Below, piece by piece: positions 46,736 to 59,656 of a stretch of 64,000 nucleotides of DNA. Numbering within the stretch: the stretch's first letter is position 1; each line of letters starts with the position of its first letter. The notes beneath the pieces were generated by a model. The model saw nothing but the letters and a program-made list of their open reading frames with translations, made no database searches and was not told the origin of the DNA. The stretch comes from Davidsoniella eucalypti (taxonomy: Eukaryota; Ascomycota; Sordariomycetes; Microascales; Ceratocystidaceae): assembly GCA_004009845.1 (NCBI GenBank), contig RMBW01000032.1, positions 62,001 to 126,000 of the forward strand. Direction: 5' to 3'. Position numbers and translations under genes: made by a program.

Positions 46736-48492
46736 GTGTATTTAATCAATGTGACCCATTTCACATTCATTATAGGTCTAACTTGTTTCTAAAGCTCCAC
46801 CCATTTTATTAAAATATAAGTAGTGTAATATTTGGCGAGGTGTGCTCTTTTTTATCTTTTTTACAAAGTTTCATTCAAATCTTATAAAACCTTGCAAAAT
46901 ATACGAAAAAAATGTTTAAAGGTTCCTTGGGAGCATCTGTTGTACTCTACCTCTTTGTTTCTTCCATTCTTACGAGTTCGGCACCGAAAGGAACGGCTTG
47001 TGCTATTAGTTTAGTTTAGATCGCAGACTTTGAAGGTGTGATGGTGTCTCATCTTTCCCTCTGGTTACCACTGCAATATAAAAGAGTACATTCAACTTGG
47101 ATTCTCTGTTTGATTTCGATGAAAATGTATAATGTATCACGTGACATATAACAGCATGCACGTTGGATCTCGATCATATCCTGTGTCACGGTGCGTATAG
47201 TCGGCAAGGAACAAGTACACTGGCTGTTGTGTTTGTTAGGCTCGGTAACCACTTGTCTACATATGTGTATAAATGTATGCTGATTGAGTATCGCTATTAG
47301 TGAACGTAAAAACAGCGGAAAAAAGAAACAGAAAGTCTTTGTCTGGTGTGTCATGATTTGGGCCCAAGAGAAAAAAAAATTGTAATGCCCTTTAGACTTT
47401 GTAGCCAACTTGTTTACAGTCAATCAGTAGCGAGCGGCCTTAGCTCGATACGTAAGAAAAGAACAATATGAAAGCCTAATCCAACTTACGATTGTTCTCG
47501 AGCAAAGCAAAGCGATTGAACGTCGATTGTGATGACATTGACCCAACCTTTAGTTTCGTAAGCCTTGACTATAATTTGATTATAAAAAGAGCCCGTCGTT
47601 GCAAATCCAAGTTGAATCTTAGTTTATCCATACAGGTGATATTCTGTGATAATCCGGAGCTTTGTTGCCTTTTCTAGCCACGTTTTCGCTGTTTGTTTGT
47701 TTGTTTGTTTGTTTGTTGACCTTGATTCTTTCCGATCAACAGTAAAATACTTCGTTCTGCCTTGCTCATGCCAACAAAACAAACACTAATTTGAGTGTTA
47801 TACCGTTCTATCGTCAAGGTCAGTCTCTGTTTTTACGGCCCAACCGGCATGCTATTTCAAGCCTACAGCACTGAAATATTAGTCGAATCGGGCGACCGCT
47901 TTTACAATATTATTTATTTACTGCAACCCCGCCCCCGCATTAGAAGTCTGAGCTGTATAGGCAAAGACAAGGCCAGGGAGTGTATTATTGCCTTAATTGT
48001 TGCCCAAAGACCTCTGTTCTCGCAGTGGCATAATAAAATCGCTATTTCCTTCAGTGCCCCAAGCCGGATAGCCTCGCAGCTGTCCGCTCTTGCTTCGACT
48101 GTCGCTTTTCCTTTTGCTTGAATGCTTCCGCGAGGCTGAGAGCAATCAGACAGGCGATGTGGGCTTGTCCATATCGAAATATAGCCTTGTTTGTAGTAAA
48201 ACAGCGTCTAACATCTTGCCCGAGATACAGCCATACCTTTATTGCCGCTATTTTCAGCCGCAGAGCAGGAGTGAGTCTTGTTTATTTTTGTGCCTGTAGG
48301 CTATAAATGCCGGACGGCGTGTATAGTGGAGCTGCCTAGCAGTTCTTTGTTGCTGCCATTACATGCAAGCCCGACACAATTTCTGAGGCTCGGCAATGCT
48401 TTGATCGCAGCGGCCACCAACAAGCATCTCCGTCCTTATCTTGCAGAAGGCTAACTCTCTTTCTTATCATTTTCCTCGCACAGTTCGCCACA
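46736..48492. promoter_or_regulatory. ODC 3' flank and M16 peptidase promoter region
   Basis: About 1.76 kb without a supported gene. AT-rich in its first half; holds a (GTTT)n run at 47691-47717. Short ORFs around 48090-48306 look random. Confidence 0.45.
47691..47717 (+). repeat. (GTTT)n microsatellite
   Basis: About six and a half tandem GTTT units, roughly 780 bp upstream of the M16 peptidase start. Confidence 0.9.
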
Positions 48493-51400
48493 ATGCCTTC
48501 TTCGACGGCTCCCGATATCAAGCTGCCGCCCCAGTGGAAGCTGGTGCAGCGCTTCGACACGGATTATATCAAGAGCAGCATCTCGCTATACCGCTCCGAG
48601 CGCAGCGGCATGAGCGTTATCGTTAACGATCGTGCCGGTCCCAAAGTCCACGGCGAGTTCGTCGTGGCCACCGAGATCTTCGATCACTCCGGTGCCCCGC
48701 ATACCCTCGAGCATCTCATCTTCCTCGGTTCGCGGTCGTATCCGTACAAGGGCCTACTCGATACTCTAGCGTCCCGTGCCTACTCTTCCACCAACGCTTA
48801 CACAGCTGTCGACCGCACCGTGTACACCATGGAGTCAGTAGGCTGGGAGGGTTTCTCGCAGATTCTTCCGTTATACCTTGAGCATGTCATTCTGCCTACT
48901 ATCACAGATGCTGCCTGCACCACCGAGGTTTGGCACATCAACGGCGAGGCCAACGACTCCGGTGTGGTCTACGCTGAGATGCAGGCACTGGAGTTCCAGT
49001 CTACCGAGTTGGTAGACCAAGCACAGCGCCGTCTGATGTACGGCAAGAATATCGGATACCACTACGAAACGGGTGGTATGCCCGTGGAGTTGCGCCAACT
49101 CTCCAATGATCGTATCCGCCAGTTCCACCGCGACATGTACCAACCACGCAACTTGTGCCTAGTCATATGCGGTACAGTTGACCATAACAACATGCTTCAG
49201 ATTCTAGACGACTTCGAGAAGACCATCGAGAACGACATCCCAGCAGTCGACAGTCCATTCAAGAGGTATAATACCCTCAACAGTCCAGTTTAAATTAGAA
49301 CACGTGCTGACCATCCCTACTAATAGACCTTGGGTGGACTCAGAGCCAGTTGAGCCTCTCAAGGAGTCCATATCTACTTTTGTTGAGTTCCCGGAGAAAG
49401 ACGAGTCTACGGGTGACGTCAACATCACTTGGCTTGGTCCCAATTGCAACAGTGCCATAGATACAGTTGTTCTCAACATCATTTTCTCCTACTTGTGCGG
49501 TTCTTCAGCATCCATCCTCGAGAACACTGTTGTTGAGAAGGAACAACTCAGCAGCAGCTGTGACATGTGGTGCGAAGAACGCCTCAAGTCAATCATTGGT
49601 CTGCGTGCTTCCGGTGTTGCTACCGAGTCTCTAGAGCAGACTGAGAAGCGTATTCTTGAAGTTCTGCAAGATGTTGTTTCTAAGCCTTTAGACATGAAGT
49701 ATCTCACCTCTCGTATCCACTATGAAAGACGCTCTTCTATCTACACTACCGAAGAGGTTGTGGATGCCCTTGCCGAACCCATTGTCCTCGATTTTGTATA
49801 TGGCGCCCGCGATGGCTCTACCCTCAAGGACCTTGGAAACCTTGAAGCTTACGATACTGCCTCCAAGTGGACTGAACAAGAGTGGCGCGATTTCATGAAG
49901 AAATGGCTTATCGACAACCCTCATATCACAATCAAGGCCACCCCCAGTGCCAAACTAGCTAAGAAAATCAAGACTGATGAGACCGAGCGCATCGCCAAGA
50001 ATAAGAAGGAGCTTGGCGAGGAAGAACTAAAGAGACTTGCCAAAGTTGTTGAAGATGCTCAGGCCAAGAACAATATCCCGATCCCCAGGGAGCTCATTGC
50101 AAAGTTCCCTGTGCCTGGAATCGGATCGATCAACTTCATCAAATCCGAGACTGCTCGTTTAGGACCTGCTCGCAAGCTAGGCCTTCTCAAGAACGATACA
50201 CAGACTGCTCTAGAGAAATTAGTTGCCGACCCCGAAGATCCAGCGCTGCCGTTTTTCCAGTTTGAACATGTCAACAGCAGCTTTGCCCACATCTACCTAC
50301 ACTTCAGCACTCAAGATGTTCCCGTGGAATTCCGGCCTCTACTACGCTTATTCCGCGAAAACTTCTTCAACACACCCATCATTCGCGATGGCCAGAAGAT
50401 TGACTTTGAGCAAGTTGTCAATCAGCTGGAAGACGAGACCATCCGTTACAGCATTAAGACTGCCCAGGCGTTGAGCGACCCCAATAGCATGCGTATGATG
50501 TTTGCTGTTGAAATTGATAAGTACGAGAGCACTACTAAGTGGATTCAAGAGTTCATGTTTGAAAGCGTATTCGACAAGGATCGTCTACTTGCCTGTATCT
50601 CCAAGATTCTGGCTAATATTCCCGAGTCAAAGCGTGATGGCTATAGCATGGCATCTGAGGTGGCTCAAGCTATCCATCTACAGCGCGAATCGACTCAAAG
50701 CGCCAACCGTATTCTAGTAAACAATATCTTCTACCGCCGCTTGAAGAAGCACCTCTTGGCCGATCCCGAGAAGGTCATTGGATGGCTAGAAACAGTACGC
50801 AAGTCTCTATTCAAGTGGTCCACTACACGCATTCTTGTCATTGGTGATCTAGCCAAGATCAAGAACCCCGTTGGCGCCTGGGATAATCTGAAGGGCATCA
50901 AGCGTGAGGGCTCTGAGGAACTCGCCAAGATTGTTCCTCCATGCTTCATGCGTTCCGAGCAAGGTCTGAGCCCTGGAAAATATGGTGCCGCTATCATCCC
51001 TATGCCTACTCTAGACAACAGCTACGGTTACTGCATAACAAACGGCTTCACTAACATGGAGGATCCTCGTCTGCCCGCTGCGTACGTCGCCATCAGCTAT
51101 CTAGAAGCTGTTGAAGGTCCTCTCTGGAACGCCGTCCGCGGTAAGGGTCTTGCCTACGGAAATGGATTTGCCCGTGATGTCGAAAGCGGATCTATCAAGT
51201 TCTACGTTTACCGGTCGCCAAATGTTCTCAGGGCCTTAAAAGCAGCTCATGACGCAGTTCAAAACATCGTTGATGGTACTGACCCAGTGACTACGCATCA
51301 GATGGAGGGTGCCATCTCTCAGTTGATCAACCAGTGGGCTGCTGAGCAAGGTACTATGACCGCCGCTGCGATCAACAACTTTATCATGGGCGTGATGCAA

Positions 51401-51817
51401 AACCTGCCGAGTGATTGGAATGAGGCCGTCTTAGTCAAGGTCCGCAACGTCACTCCAGAAGATATGCGCAACGCCATGAAGGAAATGCTACTGCCGTTGT
51501 TCCAGCCTGGCAAGAGCGATATCTTTATCACTTGCAACCCTAACTTGACTGATGTAAGTCACCACTTTTTGGGGGATTATTGTCCGATATATAATCACAT
51601 ACTAATTTCTATTTTCATACAGACATTCAAGGCCAGCCTTACTGAAGCTGGATACGCCATTCGTGTAGAGTCTCTAGATCACTTCGAAGATGATTACGGA
51701 CTACAAGCCCTAAATCCAGAAGATGATGAAGATGAGGAGGACGATGATGATGATGACGATGAATCAAGCTCTAGTGACGATTCTGAATGGAGCTCATCAG
51801 GTGAAGAGTCGGCTTAA
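48493..51817 (+). CDS. M16 family metallopeptidase, YOL098C-like
   Basis: Large cytosolic pitrilysin-family zinc protease; the fungal YOL098C group has no firmly known substrate. Exons 48493-49265, 49327-51553, 51623-51817; 1064 aa against about 1037 in yeast. The inverted zinc motif is GAPHTLEHLIFLGSRSYPYKG (H70, E73, H74) and the distal Glu lies in SGVVYAEMQALE. The first splice restores SPFKRPWVDSEP; the C-terminal half keeps the EAVEGPLWNAVRGKGLAYG block. The last exon ends in a strongly acidic run of Asp/Glu followed by Ser (about 1030-1064). The 69-bp second intron is a multiple of three without a stop, so a retained form stays in frame. Confidence 0.92.
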
Positions 51818-52540
51818 CCATAAGTAGTTTGATTTACATTTTACATATATCATACATACAAGATAATTAATGTCATAAATACCCACTGGAAAAGCATAAA
51901 TGAGTTCTTGACGTATTTGTATTTGTTATTATTAAGACTTTCTAACGCTAATATGTAATGTACCTGAGCCGAAGTTTCCCTCAGGATAGCAGTGTTGAAC
52001 TTCAGTTTTATGAGGTAAAGCGAATGATTAGGGACTCGGGGGAGCTCTTGACGTTGTGTACAAGAAAACAAAAATGACAAGTTATGGCTCAGCACAAAGA
52101 TAGGGTTAAAGCAATATCTAGGATTGAACAACAAAGTCCCCACCATTGCCATGTTCAAACACTTATGACCCCATATAAACATCCCACTTCAATTTAGCTG
52201 CCCTAGACGTCATGGCATCAAAGCAAAGCATAAAGCTTGACAAGAGCTCCTAAACCCCATCTAAACGATTGATACTCGATAGTTTCTAGGCTAAAATTCA
52301 TCCGAGAGTCTAGTTTAATTGATATTCTTCATTCAAGACACTTCAAAAGACACGACACAACCTGGACATGCGAAAACGAATCTTGGGCGCATAAATCTGT
52401 TGAATTTGCAGCCTAAAAACACTCAGCTAGCAAAGATAGCATTTGAGCCGACTTTGTTCTTATCTTGTAGACGACACGACTTGCTAGATATACCGAGAGA
52501 CACATCCCACTCCGTTACTTGTACGAATAAAATCTCAAAG
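51818..52540. promoter_or_regulatory. M16 3' flank and ZW10 promoter region
   Basis: About 720 bp between two + strand genes. No supported gene or repeat seen. Confidence 0.5.
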
Positions 52541-55500
52541 ATGCCTGATCTCGGAGACGCAATTGTCGCCCTTGCGCGAGACGGACAGTTCCCATCGGAA
52601 GGGGAATCGGCTATTGTCCTCTCACAGGAAACGATTGGACCGGCGATCACAGCCCTTCAGACTGCAAAGACGAATCTCGAGGTAGGCCAAACAGACGTGC
52701 AGGCTTTATTCCTTGCCACCAAGTCACATCGATCTTTGGATGACGAAAGAACAATATGAAGAAGGCTAGACGTGCTAACTGTTAGCGGTTATTTTGCTTG
52801 TGAGTGCATAGACCGAGATCCATACTATAAACGAAGAAACTCGTGACGATGTTGGTTCATGGGTACGCAACGCTAAGGCCCTGCAAGAAGATATTCTGCG
52901 CTCCAAAGCCATGGCCAACGAGATCTTACGCGAATCCGACGACCCAGGAAATGCAGGACGCGCAATCGAAGAGGCCGAAGAGAAGGCCAAGTTCCTGACA
53001 CTAGAAGTGCAATATGCGCAGCAACTACATAGCGTCCTACGGGCCATCAAATACGCACATAGTCTACTGGACGAGGTAGAGAAACACAAGAACGAAAAGG
53101 CACTGGCAGAAGCATTGAAGAGACTCGAGGAGTCGAATGTAGCAATTGAGCAGATTCCTGTCAATTGGCTGTGTAGGCCGAAACGACTGCTAGAAGTGAG
53201 AGCTCAGGACCTAAAGACTTCGATTCATGCGGAGCTAGGTAGGGCGTGGAAGGACCTTGTAGTGGTTGATATTGATAGCAACATGTTCGCCATCAAGCAG
53301 CGCATCGAAGGTATGCATGGGGCCTTGAACATATCTTTTGTTGGCAAAGACTATGCTAAAGGACTTGTCCGTCTAACATTTACTAGGACAACAGATATCA
53401 TTTCAAGATGTAATCCTTGGTCTCAAGCAATATCATGAGATCCATGAGCACATGGAGCAGCTATGGCATAGTCTTGATGCTGCTATAATATCCCCACGAA
53501 TGGAGGTTGGTCAGTGGTCATTTTCATCGATCAGCATCAAGGAAGTAAGTTACAATCACATTTTAAGCGCAAAAGCCAAGGCATACAGAGGCTAACTAAA
53601 CAAAACTATGAAGGATACCATCTCTTTAGATGGCGAGACTGATAACTCAGTGGCTTCGCTGTTGGCCGACCTAGGAAAGGTCTTTACATTCATTAGTCAG
53701 AAATTACCAGCTGATGTGATGGGGATCTTTTGCTCTAAGATCATGAACGAGCTGGTGGCTAAGCTTATAAGCACATGGCTGGATGCTGCGGTGCCACCAT
53801 CGGTGAAGGATATCGATCAGTTTGACGATGTCATTCACCATACCAAGGTGTTTTGTGAAGTTTTATCTTCCAACGGACTCTCAGGGTTTGGAGCTCTGAT
53901 CAAATGGGTGGCTAGTGCGCCAGAGGTATGGCTGTCTAAATGTCGTGAGACGACTTTGGATATTGTGCGGAACAAGTTGACGACAGGCTTGGGATCGCCC
54001 AAATCCATCGAGAGAATACGCCGTGAGGTTGTTGCCCCAGGGCCCGTAAAAGCAGTAGAAGCTGCTGATGACTCTGGTTGGGATTCCGCTTGGATGGGCG
54101 ATGAACCACATACTCCCGTTACGGCAGACGGATCTGAAGAGCAAGACGACGGAGCTGACGCATGGGGATGGGACGATCATGTAGAAGATGCGAAGGAGCT
54201 CGGAGAAGTTGAAGAGCCAGACGTGGCACCAGCAAACGAAGATGATGATGCAGCAGATGCTTGGGGATGGGGCGATGAAGATGCCACAGAAGATTCACCT
54301 ACCGAAAAGCCAGCGGCGCCTCCAACAAAGACCGCTAGTAAAACTGCGAAACAGACGACAAAGGATAGCACGACTAAGAAACCAGTTGCAACAACAACAA
54401 AGGCTGCAACACCACTAGAAATCATCACAAAGGAGAGATGCTCTATATCATCAATGCCAGAGCCTGTCTTGGAGCTTGTGTTTTCAATTCTGGAAGATGG
54501 TGCTGCGGTGACGCAGTTTGAGTGAGTCTGAGGCAAAGAATCATGGGCCGTGTGATTCTAGAAAGTTTAAAGCTAACCAGTACTGTGTGTGACTCTAGTG
54601 ATGAGAATCTGATTGCTTCAGCTGCAGTGGGCTTGTTTGCGATCCCGACACTGGCCCTGGCGCTTTTCCGAGCAATATCCCCGTATTACTACTCACTAGC
54701 CGACGGCGGTAACATGTAAGTTTTAGGCTATCACATTGTCATCAAGCCCCGACAATACTTGAAGTTCGCGGTAACTAATGACCCCTTGTGACAGGTTCTT
54801 GTACAATGATGCTCTGTATCTAGCAGAAAGACTGTCTGATTTCAGCAAGACGTGGAAAGAGCGCAAGGATCTGAGCTCGCGGGCCAAGACGTTATTGCGA
54901 CTTGACGGCGAGGTTTCGAGTCTGCAAATATTCGCTAATAGAGCATTTGCTAACGAACTTACAACGCAAAAGACGATTGTGCGGGACCTGATGGGAGGTA
55001 AGTAGATTTGCCATTATTTATTTTGCACTAAACTAGATGCATGTGCTTGACTAACACTCCTGCTTCATATCAAAGGTGCCTATAATCTAGTACAACAAGG
55101 CGAAGGCGAGGAAACCATGGAGACTACCGTTGGCCGTATCCAAATCGTAGCTACACAATGGGAAACGATCCTTACGCGAGACTCATGGTGCAAAGCCGTC
55201 GGAGATCTCATTGAGTCTGCCTCTAGCAAGGTGATCAGTGATATCATGGACTTGCCATCAATTGGCCAGGAGGAAGCATACGAGATGGCGCGGATGATAT
55301 CCAAGACCTCCGAACTAGACCAGCTGTTTCTGCCTAGCAAACTAGAGAGTCTAGCTGGCAATGGCAGTACAAGACCGAACAGCAGGAACGAAAGAGGGAA
55401 AGAAGGAAGAAGTGATCAAGAAGGAGAGATCTCAATAATTGCCAGCCACGTGCCGTCGTGGTTACGCATGCAATTCCTGTCCGAGGTACTGCAGTCGAAC

Positions 55501-55659
55501 TTGAACGAGGTCAAGTATCTGTGGTTCGAGAGTGATCTGAGCTTGTATTTCACGGCAGGCGAGGTTGTTGATTTGATTGGTTTGAGTTTTGAGATGAGTG
55601 CGCGGGCAAAGGAGGTGGTGCGTGAGATACGGCAACGGCCTACACCAAGAGCAGCTTAG
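52541..55659 (+). CDS. ZW10: ZW10/Dsl1-type vesicle tether subunit
   Basis: Subunit of the Dsl1/NRZ tethering complex that captures COPI vesicles at the ER; in animals also in the kinetochore RZZ complex. Seven exons: 52541-52681, 52812-53310, 53387-53544, 53614-54521, 54599-54715, 54795-54997, 55076-55659; 869 aa, with every phase closing. The N-terminal coiled-coil part contains IKYAHSLLDEVEKH and VNWLCRPKRLLEV. Typical ZW10 C-terminal blocks are FLYNDALYLAERLSDF, AATQWETIL-type helices and the final LPSKLESL/FESDLSLYFTAGEVVDLI. An acidic, Trp-rich insert at about 415-495 has GWDSAW, AWGWDD and AWGWGDED, followed by a Thr/Lys/Pro-rich linker; animal ZW10 lacks such a loop but yeast Dsl1 has one. 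Exon 1 and its long 130-bp intron are the least certain part. Confidence 0.88.
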
Positions 55660-57544
55660 GGGACTCGGGCCATACACATATATATCAGGCATTTAGAGGT
55701 AGTTATACACATATTCGTACACTTATATATAAGCACTAGTTGTACATGCATACATATTCTTGTATTATGTACAAGCCCTTTATTTGGGACGTGCATTGAT
55801 TACTATTCATGCCAGACCCTTAGTCCCAAGGTGTACATGTGTGTTTTTTTATATCGATAATGAGAAGGCCAATTATTTAGTAGCTGGAGTCGTAGACTCT
55901 CGCGGAAACAAAAGGGTAGATTAGTAATGTAGTTGTATACATATACATATCTTCGTCTACTAGCAAAGGTCATGATGAGAAGAAGACTCGTATAGAGAGA
56001 AAGGAATCTGAAGTCTCGCTCATTTTAGATACCAGATCCAAGACAGATGAACTTCATAGACTTTTTTGATCAATATCTTGTTTTATGGAAAAAGAAAAGA
56101 AATTACCCCTATAAAAGTAAGCTGAAGAATAGAAGACAAAAAACAAAAGATGGAAGGAAAGAAAATGTACGGGAAAGGGGGTTCATGAGGAAAAAAGAAT
56201 ACGGGATTTTCTGTAGTTTAGTCATATATTTATTTTAGTATTTATTAACCAACTGACGAGTTAACTTTATTGAAGAATATCTGTATGTAGTGAAAAGAAG
56301 GAGACGCGACAAACGCCACGTTTAGCTTTGTTGAAAGCGGAAGGAAGATGAAGAATGATAGAGGAAGGAGGCAGAACCCAATTTTATGTATATAAATATA
56401 TATAATTACTTGTAGTTATATTCTTGCTTAATCAAGGTTTCATTGAGAAACATTGAACCTCAATTTTCTGTTCTATTATTGAAGACGTTGTGGTGAGGGT
56501 GAACGAAATGAATGAGGCTGTGATTTCTGAAACTTTATGCAAAAAGAGAAGAAGAACTGCAGTAGTAGGATGTAGTTAGTAGGCTTCATAGCCAGTACAT
56601 AGCAATATATTCCAGGCCCCAGAATGTCGAAAGGAGACAAGGCTGAAGAGTCCAGCTCTGTGTTTTCTTTCCACCAAATGGCATTGTGAGTAAATGGTGT
56701 TTGATGTCGTTGATTATCGTTGTCACAATAAATCAGAATAGAATTACAACTGACTAGTTAGTTCGGCTACTGCCCTCCCCTACAGAAGGATCGCCCCTAG
56801 AAATCCAATCGAATCTAGCTCCCAGCTTTTCTTTTGTTTTATTTTGTGTCAGTGAAGACCGCCTCTTTTTTTTTGTTTGTTTGTTTGTTTGTTTCGCTTG
56901 TCAATAAACAACCAGAGCTTCTAATACCTAGTAATTACTCTGATTTATTATCAAAACTTGACTTTGAACCTTGGAAAACCCGCCGCTTCTACCACGAAAA
57001 GCTCTGCATAGAAAAACAACCGTTATTGTTTTATTGTACAAGCCTAAGCCTATGCTTGGTTTTTACACGCGCCAATTCACTTGCCAGATCCCGAGTAGCA
57101 CGTTTTGCTGTGCCAATTTGCTGCATCTCGATCGACCGACTTTAGCGCTATGCCACTCTTAGTATGCTAGCTAGCTAGATCGAGAAATTCCACGCCTATC
57201 GCAGCGCAACAGCGCCGTCTTTCTCGTTCTCTCGCCGGGCCTCTCTCGGCCAAGGGGGGCTACTCTATATCTCTCTCCGTCTATCTGTCTGCCTGCCCAC
57301 CTTAGGTTCAACCCACTAAGCGGTGTTTTTTGGCGATTTTGTACCGTGCGCGCTGCCTTGCTTTGTTGGTGCTGTGCCTTTTCTTCCCCCTGCTTCTTCT
57401 ACTGTCCTCCCAAATATTCGAGCATCGACTGTACCGGACGCTGTCACGTGTCTTCCTTTTTTTACTGGCCCGCCCTCTCCGACTTCGACTTCGACTCGAT
57501 CTCTGACTCGACCCTTTCTCTTCCACTCACCGATAGCCAGCCGG
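55660..57544. promoter_or_regulatory. ZW10 3' flank and PFA3 promoter region
   Basis: About 1.9 kb, AT-rich at first, becoming C/T-rich in the last 350 bp before PFA3. Includes a (GTTT)n run at 56875-56894. No supported gene. Confidence 0.45.
56875..56894 (+). repeat. (GTTT)n microsatellite
   Basis: Five tandem GTTT units after a T tract, about 650 bp upstream of the PFA3 start. Confidence 0.9.
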
Positions 57545-59656
57545 ATGGACGACGAGTCAGACATGGCACCAAGACGATGGGCACGACGCCTAGAACGAAC
57601 ATGCTGTCGCTTTGTCACATCTATCCCGCTAGCCTTTGTATACGGTTTGACGACATGGGGCGTGTGGGTGATCGTGAGCATTGGCTCCAACCCACCCGCT
57701 GATTCTTGGCTAGGTGAGCTTGTTTCCTCCCCTCGTTTCTTCTGCTCTCTGCTTCCCTGACGATGCCGTTGTATGCGCCTGTGTGGCTCGTCCCTGCCAA
57801 GCTACATATTACTAACCCGTCTTTCGTACCCCCCTCCCCTAGGTACCGGATCTTCTACCCTGGGTATCATACTGTATCTCCTGCTTAACTGGTGCTACAC
57901 CACCGCCGTCTTTACCGAACCCGGCAGCACTACCCGCTCTAACGGCGACTACTCCTCGATCGAGGCGCCTCCTCATGCGACCTCCTTCACCGTCAAGTCC
58001 AATGGCGAGACTCGCTTCTGCAAGAAGTGCCAAATGCGCAAGCCCGATAGAGCTCACCACTGCTCAACCTGCCGCCGCTGTGTGCTCAAGATGGACCACC
58101 ACTGCCCATGGCTTGCCACGTGCATCGGCCTGCGTAACCATAAGGCTTTCTTGCTGTTTCTCATCTATACTACCATCTTCGCCAGCTACGCCTGTGCCGT
58201 GTCCTCCACCTGGACTTACATCGAGATCATGGGCGACGTCAACACCATCGAAAGTCTCGTACCCGTGAACTATATCATACTGGCTGTCATGTCTGGCATC
58301 ATCGGAATTGTCATTGGCGCCTTCACCAGCTGGCACATTGCGCTGGCGGCGCGTGGTCAAACCACCATAGAATGCCTAGAAAAGACTAGATACTCTTCCA
58401 TGCGTGATCAGATTTACAACTACCACAGTGAGCGTCAGCCGAGAGGCCGTTTCTCCCGCCCGAGCTACGGCCAGCAGTTTATCGACATGCATGCCAATGC
58501 CATCCCAGGAGTGACTCGCCCGGAAGAAGGCGAAGACGAGCGTGCTACTGGTATCCCGATGGGCGGTCCTGATGCCCAGCCTTCTGGTCACATGTCGTAC
58601 AACGAAATGGAACGCCGCCAGTCTCAGAAACGCTACCAGGAGTATCTCGACGAGGAGGACTCTCGCAAGCTACCCAATGCCTTCGATCTAGGCTGGAAGC
58701 GCAACTTCCGCCATCTACTGGGCCCTTCGCCATTCCTGTGGTTCTTACCGATCTGCAACACTATCGGCGATGGTTGGGCATGGGACGCGAACCCGTGCTG
58801 GATTGAAGAGCGCGAGAAGATTCAACGTGACCGTGCAGAGCAACATAGACGCGAAGTTAATGCCGGCTGGGGATCCGAGGAGCCCGATTTCATGCGCCAG
58901 AGCGGAGGACTTAATATTTCCACCCCGCCACCACCCGGTGTTACCCGTCCTTTCGTCCCGAGTTCGGCTACGCCGTCTACACCTCGTGGCAGCGGAATGA
59001 CTCTAGGGCACGGAAACAAAGCTCGCCGTCCCATGACCAAGGCCGATAGAATCCTTGGTCGTGATCCAGACCAATACTCGGACAGCACGCCGGATTCCAT
59101 CTCGATGAAGCGCTTGACCCCCAAGGGAATGACTATGGAAGACTTGTTGAACAGCGACTTGGACGACGACGACGATGATGATGATCTCCTCGGCGATGAG
59201 CCTATGAAGCCTCAGCCTGTACCCCAAGCCCAGCCCCTCAAGCCTAAGCCGGCATCACCGACCAAGCTCTCGATCACTCAGCCACCACCTCTAATTCGGC
59301 CTACTCTCTCCGCATCGTCCTCCGCCATGGCCTCGCCCACATCGCGCAGTCCCAGCAGTATCCCATCTCCCACCATCGGCTCCAACAAGAAACCCCTAAC
59401 CCCGACCATGCTCGGCGCCTCACGTCGATGGGACTCGTCAGCTGCCGCAAGTGGTCTGCTCCGTAAGACTAGTCCGACTGCTGCCTTGGGAGGTGGTGCT
59501 GGAAACGTACCGGGAGGTGTTAATGGATCTACTTCTGTTGTTGGTCGGTCGGTTTCAGCGGCTAGTAGTACCTCGCCGTTTAGAAAGCCGTTGCAGAGTA
59601 CATTGCCGCCTCAAGCACCGACACAGCCGGAAAGTAGTGATGATGATATAGACTAA
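57545..59656 (+). CDS. PFA3: DHHC palmitoyltransferase, Pfa3-like
   Basis: Integral membrane S-acyltransferase; yeast Pfa3 palmitoylates Vac8 at the vacuole. Exons 57545-57713 and 57843-59656 with a 129-bp phase-1 intron; 660 aa. Two N-terminal membrane spans (FVYGLTTWGVWVIVSIG and TLGIILYLLLNWCYTTAVF) precede the cysteine-rich domain: RFCKKCQMRKPDRAHHCSTC, then the catalytic DHHC at 141-144 and PWLATCIGLRNHKAF. Two more spans follow, then the QTTIE motif. The conserved PNAFDLGWKRNFRHLLGP and FLPICNTIGDGWAWD match filamentous-fungal Pfa3. The last ~250 residues are Pro/Ser-rich with a short Asp run, probably disordered. The Met at 57545 begins directly before the first span; substrates are inferred. 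Confidence 0.92.
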
